A DNA stretch of 64,000 bases from Palaemon carinicauda (GCF_036898095.1 NC_090743.1:17653351-17717350); one strand, 5' to 3'; positions 10,271 through 21,299 are shown, counted from the stretch's first letter. The notes: a model not told the origin generated them from the letters alone. Program-made: numbers and translations.

Positions 10271-10705
10271 AACCCTATAAGAGGGTAGAAGTCCTTGCCA
10301 ACTAGCTTTCTGGCTTTAAATTTGGTTTCCCCATTTAAGAGTTTTGCATAAAATTAGTGGAAACCATACACCTCAGTAAACCCATGCTATGTACATTCCG
10401 TGGCCTATACAAGCTGTGTGCTCAAGATACTAGCAATGCGACTGGCTAGGTAAGAGTTCTTCCAAGTCATAAGAAACTTCAGAGGTTACCAAGACATTAC
10501 CAAATGTCCCCCTCGTTAGGTATGGGGACACAACAATTATTGAAACAATACCAGGTTATACAAGGGAAATGGTTATTACCTGCAGATAGTTGAGGTCAGC
10601 TTTGCAGAGGACCCTGGGTGCCGATTACCCAAGAGACGGGAAGATGAAAAAAAGAACGTCATTCTTGTTCATTCATCCCAGACTAATCATTGGTGACCTT
10701 TGCCC

Positions 10706-11360
10706 TCAACCCTCTGCTACTTGTCCATCAAGGAGCTTGCCACAGAGTAGTCTTGTTTGAATGACAGGGACGTTGCAACGCCTGACGTCATGAGCTCTGG
10801 GTCGACGTGTTGGAGGAGGATCAGGATTCAGGGCCAGGTCAATGACCTTGCGAATCCAAGAAGAGAGTGAGATCTTCATGACGCTCCTCTTGACCCCACT
10901 CCCCCCAGTGGTGATGAAGAGTGCTGACACTCTGGGGTGATCAGCAGATGTCCTTTTGAGGTAATACCTCAAACTCCTTACTGAGCATAGTAACAGTTGA
11001 TCTGGGTCATCAGTTACAATACGGAGACTCAATTCTAAAGGAATGGAATCTAGCATCTGCTACACCCGAATTTTGAGTCTTTGCAATGAACTAAGGGACA
11101 AAGCTGAGAATTACCTCTCCCCATCCCCTTCAATGAGTGATGTCATAAGAAAGACCATGAAGTTCACTAACTCCTCTGGCCGAAGCCAAAGCCGATAGGA
11201 ACACCATCTTCAGAGTGATGTGGGGATCTGAAGCCTGGCGTAATGGTTTGTAGGGGGGGGGGGGACCTTACAGAGCCTGAACGACCAAAAACATGTTCAA
11301 GGGAGGAGGTCTAACTTTCAACTGGGGGCAGGTGGGCTCATAAATTTGTATGAGGAGAGT
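10706..11360 (-). pseudogene. DIRS tyrosine recombinase, C-terminal fragment
   Basis: The open part at 10706-11056 encodes 116 residues that read like the catalytic half of a DIRS tyrosine recombinase: DPDQLLLCSVRSLRYYLKRT, then SALFITTGGSGVKRSVMK, then RRPRAHDVRR. AHDVRR carries the H-x-x-R catalytic box of the family. The final tyrosine region after it is decayed (LLCGKLLDGQ). Sequence from 11056 to about 11300 continues the enzyme upstream in broken frames, interrupted by a G10 run near 11261. These enzymes integrate the circular DIRS cDNA without a target duplication. Identification rests on motif order and is fairly secure. Confidence 0.75.
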
Positions 11361-11398
11361 GTTACTACAAAAAAGAAATATAGACCCCTTTCAGCTAA

Positions 11399-12640
11399 AG
11401 CAGGCCATACATGCAGAGAACTGGCGCGCTGATTTGACCGCAACTGGCATGAATTGGTCAATCCTTAATATGTTCAAGGAGTAAACAGGACAAACCTGGC
11501 GAGACTAGCCTGTTCTCTCATCCTTCCAACATGTTTGACCGGACAGGCTAGTCCCACCCCGTTTGGCAGTATCCCCCGCCAGTCTCGTGTGTGTGGCGTA
11601 AAGGACTGGCATGGCGACTGGATTGACTAGCCTATCTTGACATGGACATTATTATCATAGGACCGTACTTTGTCTCTAGATGGGAGAGCTTTTTATAATA
11701 AACCAATTGCATTTCAAAATCTTTTGACTTATTACTGTATTAAAAATTTTTTGCTTCATCTTTGTTATATTATAGGAGACTGCTCTCTCTCTTTTCTCAA
11801 TCAAAAGATTAATGAGGGTACTAATCCTGTACAGGTGATGCAAGAAGGAGATAGAAGAGAACTTTGGAGGAGTAATCCAGGTGTAGGATTAACAAAGCTT
11901 ACCAGATACAACCCACAGTCTAAAATCATCTTTTGGATACTTAAAATTTACTAAAAAAAATTTTCAAATAGAATAAATTTTCTTCAAATAGACATGTATG
12001 CATCCAACACTTTATGTACTTCAGTTTTATATTAATTTCACTTGATGCAATCATTTGCACTCTTCTGTATCAATGATTGTGTCAGTGCAAACAAGAACAG
12101 AATGTATCTACAGTATATCTATTTGCTTGAAATATATTATTTTAATTGTTCATTACTTCTATATTAGTTTATATATATTTCCTTATTTCCTTTCCCCACT
12201 GGGCTACTTCTCCCTGTTGGAGCCCATGGCCCCATAGTATCTAAACTAAGGTATTTCAGAGATTTGTCAATTCGAAATGATAAACCAGAAAAATACATTC
12301 TTTATGCTATAATAACGATAAGGAGTGCCTATCACGTTCCTTCATACTTTTTCATGTCAGATCTCGTAGATTTATATTGAGTAAAAATAAAGAAGGAAAA
12401 AAGTACCAAATTTGGTATTTTCAAAATTAGTTGTACCAATTGTACTCGATACCACGTAATATACCAAATTTGGTACACAAGTACCAAAAAAGATAACCAT
12501 GTAAGCCTAATCCTGGGTGCCCAATTCTCGAACTGAGCAGGCTAGGCCGCAGTGTGTGTGGGCATTTTTTACAGGACAGGAGCGCCACTCCACTCAAGCA
12601 GGACAAACCGTATAGCAGTCCTCTGTGTGTACGGCCGGCT
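11399..12640. mobile_element. Harbinger/PIF-like or related DNA element with TAA flanks
   Basis: The left end AGCAGGCCATACATGCAGAG at 11399 pairs with the reverse complement of the right end (AGCCGGCCGTACACACAGAG) ending at 12640, with TAA at 11396-11398 and again at 12641-12643. A 3 bp TAA/TTA duplication is typical of PIF/Harbinger. A third copy of the terminus (GCCAGTCTCGTGTGTGTGG) lies near 11580, so the left about 210 bp may itself be a MITE of the same family. No transposase is seen. A LINE-type 3' tail is inserted at about 12100-12240. Confidence 0.5.
12100..12240 (+). mobile_element. LINE/SINE 3' tail fragment
   Basis: Matches the common tail in plus orientation: TATATATTTCCTTATTTCCT, CACTGGGCTACTTCTCCCTG, then TTGGAGCCCATGGCC and CATAGTATCT. 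Only the last about 140 bp of the family are present. Confidence 0.7.
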
Positions 12641-12644
12641 TAAA

Positions 12645-12995
12645 ATCAAGTAGTGTCCTATAGCTAACACTCTCTCAAGGGCATGGAGTATTAGCATCAA
12701 GCTTGCTTGCTTTCTTGTAGACATACAACTATAGGGGAGTGCTCATAAGTAAGGAGCTTGAGTTCCGTCATATTTGGCCCTTAAACCCTAAAACTCTATT
12801 GCAAAATGGAGGAGAAAACTATGGATTATTTTATGGTGACATCTTGGATGAGGTCTTTCCATCGAGAGTTTTGATTTAACAATATTTCCTGTATGCTTCT
12901 TAAGGGAGGGTCTTGATAAGTTAGGTTTTACATTAGCCTTTTCAGGTTCTATTTTACCTAATTCTTGAGGGGGATGGTAGACCTCAACTTACATT
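12645..12995. other. Non-coding stretch within the DIRS composite
   Basis: Lies between the Harbinger-like element and the LINE ORF1 remnant. It may be the remainder of the inserted LINE. No motif was recognised. Confidence 0.35.
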
Positions 12996-12996
12996 T

Positions 12997-14639
12997 TTAA
13001 TTGATTAAGTAGTTTTCTTGTTGATCTGAATTATTAGCAGACAGAGCATCATATTCATTTGATATAACTTTTGTATTTTTAATGGAAATGGCCGAGAGAG
13101 ATGGAGGACTGTCTTTTCCTATTAAGAGGTGATTTATCAGGTTTGGCATTTGCTCCACAACAGGTGAACCTGATAATTCGGTTGTACGTGAAATCTCCGT
13201 CAAAACAGGCAAAGATATAGCCTGAGGGGCTAGAATTATTCTTTGTAATGGGGGATAAGGTTTAATAAGAGGTGGACAAAGACTAATGTAATATTCTTGC
13301 CCTATCCTGCAGCACTTCATCAGAAGATGGCACATTTATTTTTTGTGTTATACTGGCAGTAATAGGTGTGTTGGATGTCTCCTACCTCATTTTTCCTCCA
13401 GATTTCAATGCCTTTGCATAGCTTGTCGATTTACTCATTAGCCTCTTGGCATGCCACACATTTGTATGTTCGATACTGGATTTATTGAGACCAGCCTCCT
13501 CTAACTTATATTGCTGGCACCTCCTATCAGTAGATTTAGGATTCAAATTGCAGTTTAAACAGTTGGCCTCTAGTATACATTCTCAATGATAAACATTGGA
13601 GCATGTAATACACATTTTTTCATTCTTGCAAACTTTAGATGGATGCACATATCTAAAGCACTTGAAACATTGCAGTGGCTTCTGCTTAAAAGTTTGAACT
13701 TTAATCCATTAATTTTCTATGTAAATGTGGAATGGCACATCAGCATCCTGGAAAGTAATGATAACCATTGATGTTCCAGGGACTTATGCATTTTCCGCAC
13801 AGTTAAAAGACACATGGTCAGTATCTCTTCTTAGTAAACTCATACAACTCTATTGAAAACTACTCCTCTTCCATAACTAAAGTTTAGATGGGGTTTCACA
13901 TCCAACTTTGTCTTCATTCTGTTTTTAGATTGCATAATATAACAATGTGTTTCTGATTTCACACTTATGATGAAACTGTTCTTTCCAAAATGAGACATAT
14001 CTCCCGGTGCGATGGTACCTACTTTCTTTCAAAGAAATTAGCATATCTTAAAATAAAATAATTTCCTGTACTCCCTTTTCACTGAGCAATAAGTCACTTT
14101 AGTAGCTTTGACTTCCTCTGGGAGGGTATATTTCTGTCAATCCAATCTGCAAGTTTGTATGCATCTAAATCCTTAGGTAACCCATCACTAAAAACACACT
14201 TGATATTCAAATTATTAATTTTAATATTCATTACGTCTCTGAATACATCAAATGCTTTATCATGAGTATCAAACAATATCCAGGAATCCCACTTGTCATT
14301 TTCAAGTCTCATTCGGCTTTCTCTGATACTACCATAACACTGGAATGTTTTATATAGTACATCATAATTACTTTCTATGGGAATTTGAGTGACAGGAAGA
14401 ATTCGCAGATTCCGTTACCCCCAATTACCTGGTTTTTGAGCATCCAAAGAATGGTCCTTTACAGTTTCCAGTTTATCAACAGAGGGGTTGGTTTCTGTTG
14501 AAGAAGAAGCAAGCCGGGTTATCCACCTCTTATCGGAGGATGTCAGTCCTATCCCATGTGGACCAACAAGATAAAGAGGCTTCAGTGGGGAGCAGGCCTT
14601 TATTAGAAAGGGCCTGCCTCTCTTTAGGTGGGTGTACAC
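12997..14639 (-). pseudogene. LINE ORF1 (gag-like) with RRM-like and CCHC zinc-knuckle parts
   Basis: Read on the minus strand from ATG at 14637-14639. The first frame runs to a TAA at 14415-14417 and resumes in the same frame (NLRILPVTQIPIESNYDVLY... MRLENDKWDSWILFDTHDKAF) to 14094. This part resembles an RRM-type fold. After decay, a zinc-knuckle segment near 13590-13680 reads CFKCFRYVHPSKVC, a C-x2-C-x4-H-x4-C knuckle, followed by CITC and CLNC remnants. The frame then continues (minus 12997-13335) to SDQQENYLIN. This layout is that of ORF1 proteins of Jockey/I-type LINEs, which bind element RNA. Stops and frameshifts make it a pseudogene. It interrupts the DIRS composite. Confidence 0.6.
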
Positions 14640-15192
14640 TAGTCAGTGGGGGTAGTTAGCCCATCCCACCGAAAAACCCCAATGCCTGGCGTTACCCATT
14701 ACCCGCAAATATGCCCAAGAGGAAGAGATGGGAGAATAAAAGAAATACCTAGAAGGATAAGAGGAAGTGCTGACTAATTTAGTTTGATCAACAATTGGGT
14801 ACCAAGGTCCAGTGGGAAAGCAGGCCCCACCGTTCATCAAAGCTCAGCTGCTAATCCTTAAGCACCCATCCTTGCCAAAGCTTCAGCATCTAGGGGGCCG
14901 GCAAAGCTGGAAGGTAGCCATTAAGACTAAAGTGCCAGGTGGCAGCCCTGCTCAACTACTTGAGTGGGTAGGCCGGGGGTTGCTGAGGGGTACCCAGCCA
15001 CCTCTATATATATACTCTAACAGTCATGACCTGTCACTTTTTTCTTTTGGCTTGTAGAGAGCGGACATCTCTCCTCTCTCTTCCGAAAGAAGGCTGCCAT
15101 TGACTTTGTAATTTTTCCTTTCCCCTTTTAAGTGTGCTTGTGCTTCTTCCGATCGCTCTCATGAGAACATGATCTGGGCATGAGGGTTCTGC

Positions 15193-18100
15193 ATGTCATT
15201 GGTGGATACCGACGGCACTGTCTTGTGTCCGTGTAGAGGGCAACGCTGCGAGGAGGGTTCGCCCTGTGTAGAGTGTAGGGAGTGGCCTGCCTCCCAATGG
15301 GAGAGCTTTGCACGGCGCAGAAAGAAGAAGGCTAAGCGCGATCTTTCTCCATTGTGGGAGAAGAAAGCGCATTCTTTTTCTACTCGCACCCCCAAATCTC
15401 TTTCTAAAGCTGCTCCTCAGTTGTGCTCTTCCGAGATACGATCGAGTAAGAGCACAGACTGCATAACTCCTTGGTAACCCAAGGGTACACGAGGGGGGGG
15501 GGGGTTTTAGTTGCCCTCCCCTTCAGCTGCCAGGGAGCCGTTTTCCCTTGCAGATATGTTGCAGATGTGGCCGTCCCTAGGGGTTTCTCCACGCTCCTTC
15601 GCCTCCTTCAGCGTGGTGCCAGGAAGGATCCTTCTCTAGAGCCTTCAACATCCTATGCTTTGGAGGTTTGCGAGGTACATCTATCGCGCTCTCTGGGACC
15701 TTCCACACGTGGATGAAGTGAACACTCGCATTCGCCCCTCAAACAGCTTCCTGCTGAGAGCGATCCTGATCGCCATCCTGGGACATTATTGTCTGTTAAC
15801 CCTCAGCCTTCTGTTTCTCCCCATAGGAATACTTCGGCTGCAGGAGATGATTTTCAGGAAACCAGCGGTTCTTCCACCAAGGACAGGATTCTCCATCTTC
15901 TCATCCTTCGGGACACTTCTCATGATAGTTGTTCGCGATAATCTGAAGATCACACAGATCGTAGGTCATCCCGATCTCAACGTTTATCCAGAAGGCGTTC
16001 TTTTTCTAGAGCTTAATCCTCTCAAGACCAACGGTCTCAACGCTCTCCTCAGAGGTGTTCCTCTTCACGAGGTAAAGTCTCGCGATGGCGTTCTTCACGA
16101 TCACGAGTAACTGTCTAGACCTAGGTCTGGAGCTCACGTTCTAGATTACATCGATCTAGATGACAAGGACAAAGCTCCCGTTCACGAGGACAACGCTCTT
16201 GTTCGCGAGGACGAAGCTCGCAGTCACGAGGGCAACGTTCATGACCGCGAGGGCGCCGTTCGGGTGGACGACGTTCACGATCAAGAGAGTAACGTTCATG
16301 GGCCAGAGGGCGCAGTTCGCGAGGAAGGCGTTCACAATCCCGAGACCAACGCTCAAGTTCGTGAGCTAGGCACTCGGGATGTTTACGCCATTCACGATCA
16401 GGTGATAGACACTCCAGATCACGAACAATATGTTCACGATCAAAAACCATGTGTTCACAATCAGGATTTAGAAGTTTCTCGTTAAGAGGAAGAGGTAAGA
16501 GCACACGCAAACCATCAGCACATCGCTCCTCAACCTGTCCTCCTAAATGACCTCGGACCGAACCTGATCCAGGGAGAGAGAACACCCTGTAGACAGATGT
16601 CCAGCTACGCTACCTCCAGTGCTCTTTGCTACCTGGGGTGCTTTAGCATAGCGGTCACTCGCGACGCTCGATAACGCGTTCACCAGGCAACAAGAAGGCT
16701 CAAGCCTTGCACCGTCTAGTATGGCTCCTAGTGCTCATGTTACGCGCACTTCTACTCATGAATTGCACCCTTGGTCGCTTGTACTCATAGTTTTTCATGT
16801 GAATCTTGCAATTTCACTTGCACATCAGCGAATTCCACGAGCGATTCAAAAGTAGGGGTTTTAGAACAGCGAGCAAGTGCGGTATCAACATCTCTGCCTC
16901 CGGCTTCTACCACCTCAAGCGGCAGGCCTATACCTTTCCTAAAATGGTTTAAGGAGCCTCCTAATATGTATGCCAACATACCTATTTGCCCAGACCGTCG
17001 TCACATTCGCTTGACGAAGAAGCACCTCCTGTTGCCTCGGAGACTCTCCTAGGTCTACCCAGGCTCTCTCTAGGGCTCCTCCTAGAAGATATTCTCCTCC
17101 CCCTGGATTCTCTAGGGGAAATCCAGGACTGATCAAAAAGGTACTGAGCTCCCTGCATGGGTTAGCACTTTTCTAACTACACCGCATAGGTCCTTGGGTG
17201 TGGCTCTTCCACCACCACAGCCTCCAACTGCTACAGTCAAGGCCACTCCTTGGATTCCCTTGGAGTCTGACTAGGGTTCATCTTATAGGAGTTCTGACCC
17301 TAGAAGGAGACGTTTGTCAGACAGGCCACAACGATTTTCTATATCTTAATATAGTGCTGAGGTGCCTCCAGCTTCTGATCCTTATCTGGATAACCTTCCC
17401 TTTAATCCAGAGAAGGCGAAACAAACCATACCTAAGAGACATAAGAGGAGGATGAGAGGCATAACTCTACCGCATGCCAATCTCATCCATCCTAGGACGA
17501 GTACAGATATTACCTCTCCCAGGGAGATCTCTGTTCAACCCTTCAATCATCAAGAAATTGAAGGATGTCTCTGACTAGCATCTGGTTTCCTTACCTCCAC
17601 CAAAGGAAAAGGAGATGGTTTCTGGAGCTAAGGCTTTGGTTACTAGTGTCCCTAAACCCTTGCAAGTACCTGCTTCCAACATCTTGGAGGAATACTTCCT
17701 TTGCTGAAGGGAATCCAAGGACACCAAAACCAAACCCAAGAACGCCAAGGCAAGGAAGCCCGTTTGGAAGAGACAAAAGGGAGGTCCCCTGTGGCAGGTC
17801 CTTCAAATGATCAAGTTAATGACCCTGACCTACCCCAACCCTGGAGGTAGATGAGCCATTAGACATGGATGACGAAAATCTTCCGAGGGCAGCTAGTCCG
17901 AACTTTCACTCAGATAAGAGAGACGAAGGAGTTGAAACATATCTTTTGGCAGGTCCTCTCTTACATGAGGGCCATCAATAGGCTGTCAACTCCTGGTACT
18001 ACCACCCAGGAAGGTTAAGGATATGGTTCTCGATGAGATCTTTCAGACCCAGAAGCCTTATAAGTCTAGTGCAGCCTTGCCCAGGTCTAAAGACCTGACA

Positions 18101-18720
18101 GCCGCCAAAAGGAAGGCTATCTCCCAGATAGCTGGAACTTCCAGTTCCTCGTGGGCAGGTTCCTCCTCACGATCTTTACCGCTTCCTTTCATCCTATAAA
18201 GGAAGTATTATGAGACCGAGGGGGAACCTCATTCCGCAATGTTCCTCGACCCTTCTGTGAAATCTCTGACAAAGTCTTGACTCAAACCCTGTCTGCTTTG
18301 CGAGCCTCTCTCTCGGCAGGTGAACTGCTCATCATTGGGAGAGGCGCGAAGTACGCCATGCAAGCTGCTTCGTGGCTCAACCTATGGTTGGGGTCTTTGG
18401 CCTTTATTGTGCGCTCCCACAATCTTTTGAAGGAGTTTGCAAGGAAATCTTTGGAGTCTTTCCTTTTGTCAGGTACCCAAACTCGAGTTTTTGTCGCACC
18501 AAGTTGTCAACTTGTGGGCGAATGCTATTCTCAAGAGAAGGGATACCGTCATTAAGAAATTCCATAAACAGATGCCGAAGGTGGAAGTCTCCCGTTTGAG
18601 GAATTCTACCCTTGAAGGTTTTCTCTTCGTTCCTGAGGAAATTAAGAAGGCTGCTGAAGGATGGAGGAAAACATCGAACAATTCTCTCCTCCATAGAGCC
18701 ATGACATCACGGCCCTAAGG
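15193..18720 (+). pseudogene. DIRS gag-like gene (degenerate)
   Basis: The N-terminal Cys motif plus QWESF...RRKKKAKR lies at about 15225-15340. A long RS-rich middle from about 15960 to 16490 shows repeated RS/SRG/QRS codon triplets (CGT/CGA with TCT/TCA/AGC), broken by stops. The C-terminal domain is recognisable at about 18277-18710: TLSALRASLSAGELLI, YAMQAASWLNLWLGSLAF, then a region ending FVPEEIKKAAEGWR. The same C-terminal blocks occur in the copies at 33.2-33.5 kb and 54.4-55.1 kb, so gag boundaries can be compared across three copies. At least eight stops or frame changes are visible, so no protein is expected. Confidence 0.65.
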
Positions 18721-19139
18721 AAAACGATCCCAGTCTTCACATGGTCAGCAGGCTACCTCTAATACCTCAACTTCTAGGTCCTAGGGCATACAAAGGTGTC
18801 AAAGCGTCCCCTTCAATCAAAAGGCCGGAAAGGGTACAAGTCCTTCAGGGAAAAGAAGCGAGCAAAAGGGAATGGCAGAGGTGGTTACTCCTGCTAAGAA
18901 TGGCAATCCTCACCACCTACCACCAGTGGGAGGATGCCTGCAGCACCTCTGGCAGAGGTGGCAGCATCATGGGCCAGATACCTGGACGGTCAAAGTGGTA
19001 CCCATAGGGTATCGCGTTCCGTTCATTCAATATCTCTCTCTCCTCTAACTTGGGATCCAGTACACTCAAGCTTCTATGCGAAGGGATCTGCAAAGGAGCT
19101 GGCCCTCCGGGCCGAAGTCCAGAATATGCTGTAGAAAGG

Positions 19140-19630
19140 CGCTCTCCAAGAGGTCGTGGACGCGTCTCTAGGCTTTTACAGTCAAATTCTTCTAGTGAAT
19201 AAGGCGACTGAGAGCTGGAGACAAGTCACTGATCTCTCTCCCCTGAAAAAGTTTGTCTAACAGACTCCGTTTAGGATGGAGACGGCAGACACAGTCATCC
19301 AGGCAGTTCGACAAAGGGACTTCATGGGCACACTGGATCTAAAGGACGCATACTTCCAGATTCCAATACATCCGTCTTCAAGGAAGTATCTCGGGTTCAT
19401 ACACGAGGACAAAAAATACCAGTTCAAGGTTCTCTGCTTCAGTTTCATGACAGCACCTCAGGTTTTTACCAATGTGTTAGTCCTTCGATCATCTTGGGGT
19501 CAAAAGAACAGCACTCATCTCATCAGATATCTAAACAATTGGCTGATTCTGGCAGACTCGGAGACGACCCTTCTTTGTCACCGAGACATGCTTCTTGAGT
19601 TTTGTCAGGATCTAAGTGTCTCGATAGGAG
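19140..19630 (+). pseudogene. DIRS reverse transcriptase N-terminal half with YLNN active site
   Basis: Reads FYSQILLVNKATESWRQVTD just upstream, then an open frame from 19276: METADTVIQAV, GTLDLKDAYFQIPIHPSSRK, KVLCFSFMTAPQVFTNV, then RYLNNWLILADSE. LDLKDAYF is motif A and the Y-L-x-x box is motif C. In DIRS RTs motif C is YLDD; here both aspartates read as asparagine (AAC at 19534-19536, AAT at 19537-19539), which removes the metal ligands. The frame then runs into unrelated antisense gag sequence after FCQDLSVS near 19620. Confidence 0.85.
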
Positions 19631-19880
19631 CTTCAGGAAGAGGTCGGGGGGACAAAGAAGAAGTCTTAAGTTTCTTCGAGGAAGATCCTGAAGGCGAAGA
19701 AATCCTCTTGGACTTCTTACGCCGTACCCCCATACTTCTCCCACTGGGAGGCAGACCACTCCCGCCATTCAGGGCTGGTGTTGTCCTGGTCACAATGCTA
19801 CCCACAGCGGGCAGACCACAGCAGATGCGGGTCCATATCCATGGACAACAGGAACATCCATGAGGAGCGGCCCTCAGGCC
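19605..19880 (-). pseudogene. DIRS gag N-terminal fragment in opposite orientation
   Basis: The minus-strand frame at 19605-19805 contains RRKKSKRISSPSGSSSKKLK preceded by a region whose other frame gives the SQWEKYG box. This matches gag N termini at 15.2 kb (plus) and 36.1 kb (minus). It belongs to the right end of the composite (5' repeat at about 20030-20175) and is fused tail-to-tail to the plus-strand RT at about 19620-19640. Confidence 0.7.
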
Positions 19881-20009
19881 CCGACAAGTCTACAAGAGGA
19901 CGGCCAAAGAGAGCACACACACACTTGAATATAAAAAGAAAAAAAGATATTAGTCAGTAATGACATGTCAATAATGGTGAGGGGGAAGAGTGGCAACGTC
20001 TGTTCTCCA

Positions 20010-20185
20010 CACAAAACAAAAGCAAAGTGGGTTCACAGCCCAAGTGCGAGATTAAGCGCTGTAGCTACTAACCCCCAACCCAAAGCTAACCAACCGGTGG
20101 GTGGGTAACAGTCGCTAAAAGTCTAACAGCTTGTCTTTAAGCTTCGCCGATAGTAATATCCCTTATAAATAGCGTTGGTTTGTAT
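20010..20185. repeat. DIRS terminal repeat, right end
   Basis: Contains AAAGTGGGTTCACAGC (about 20024) and AAGCTTCGCCGATAGTAATA, then AGCGTTGGTTTGTATTTAG to about 20190. It is an inverted copy of the 9.98-10.27 kb end and shares AGCGTTGGTTTGTATT with the end at about 36627. Confidence 0.75.
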
Positions 20186-20214
20186 TTAGTGACGGAACAA
20201 AGATTATTTTAAGA

Positions 20215-21290
20215 AAATATTCAACCTACTAGTGTACTTTTTCCGACAACTCCCAACACCATCACAGTGAAAAAAATGGTTGTAAAGTTGGTCGCATAGG
20301 TCGTAAGTCGACGACTACAGTATCTGTATACGTATAGCTACGGAGAAATTGTGAAGGTACCCTATATCCTAAAGGTCACTTCAAAATCTGTCTCGAAAAG
20401 TCCTTCTTTCGGATCTGCTGGATACCCTCCAGGTCTGTTAATCTTTCTGCACAAAAGATTTTCTCAGGGAATGAGGAATCAATTCTTCCCCTTGGGAGAA
20501 GCTGAACCTGTAGAACCAAGTGGAGTAAGAGCAAGGGCTGAGAATTTTCTAGGAAAATCAAGTTTCACTAATCCCCCTCCAAGAAGCTGCATCTATAAGA
20601 CCCTGTGGGGTAACACGAAGAGAGGACATATGAGGTCTTGATGGGGAATAATAAGAATAATCCAAGGTCATAGGAGGCACATGAGGAAACACATGATATG
20701 ATGCACAGCCATAAAATGACGAGATGTACATTTCAGGATACTACCTGTGTAGGGGAAACTTCTGGAACCAAAGGTCACCATAGTCACCCCCTTCTGAAGC
20801 AAATATTTGCTTATGTGCACTTGAACCACTCTGAGATGGAGAATGAACATGACTCTGATGATATCCGAAGCACCTCCAATGAGGTACAGTACTATCTTCA
20901 TCTTGAATAACGGCAGATGCTAAAGAGTCGTATCCCCAGAGGAATTTATTCTTGGACTTGCTAAGGAGGTCAGGAGACACAACAACCACTCATGTACAAA
21001 TGACCTGTCACCATCCATCATTACCAGCGGCTAAGGAAATTCCAATAATGAAAGATCAGACAGGAAGAGCTAGGCTTGAAAAAGAAGGTTTAAGCTTCTT
21101 GCCTAATTTCAATGAAGAAACTGTCGAAGGGGAACGATCCTGTCTAATCTGTTTTTAATTTCCTACGGCTGTTGAACTTTTGCCGTTAGGAGGCTGACCA
21201 CTCCCCCTAAAGTATCACAAGGAGAATTCACTCTACGTCTCTCACCACTATACGTAAGTCACAAGGGCGATCTTCAAGAGCTGGGTAGAT
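20215..21290. other. Unidentified moderately GC-rich segment
   Basis: Differs in composition from the AT-rich intron on its right and has several open frames on both strands (for example minus 20741-20989, plus 20351-20641). None shows a motif I recognise. It could be decayed gag-like sequence of another retrotransposon or an unrelated insertion. Confidence 0.35.
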
Positions 21291-21299
21291 TAGCATAAC

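Larger units (their letters stand above)
14895..19630 (+). mobile_element. Plus-strand DIRS copy: 5' repeat, gag and RT, truncated
   Basis: An eroded terminal repeat (GGCAAAGCTGGAAGGTAGCC and GTGGGTAGGCCGGGGGTTGC, about 14900-15000) precedes a gag. The gag N terminus at about 15220-15330 has Cys pairs (CPCRGQRC, then CVEC) and the family signature QWESFARRRKKKAKR. The RS-rich middle and C-terminal gag follow, then the RT. Homology ends near 19630, where the strand of coding switches abruptly. RNase H and recombinase are absent from this copy. Confidence 0.75.
9975..20180 (-). mobile_element. Composite DIRS-type retrotransposon with terminal inverted repeats and inverted interior
   Basis: The outer ends are inverted repeats of each other. 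GGATATTACT...AGACTTTTAGCGAGGGTTAAC at about 9978-10040 matches the reverse complement of about 20110-20165, and GCTGTGAACCCACTTTG at about 10103 matches that of about 20030. Just inside the right end is a minus-strand gag N terminus (about 19630-19805). Just inside the left end is a minus-strand tyrosine-recombinase C terminus (about 10700-11060). The ends therefore belong to a minus-strand DIRS element. The middle instead holds a plus-strand DIRS gag and RT (about 14895-19630), a Harbinger-like element and a LINE ORF1. The element is dead in every reading frame. It sits inside CPSF6 intron 2. Confidence 0.7.

Noticed and set aside
16121..16585. 154-codon minus-strand frame rich in Arg/Glu with ERxPRE-type repeats
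   Set aside because: It is the complement of the RS-rich gag segment. Homologous gag blocks before and after it are on the plus strand.
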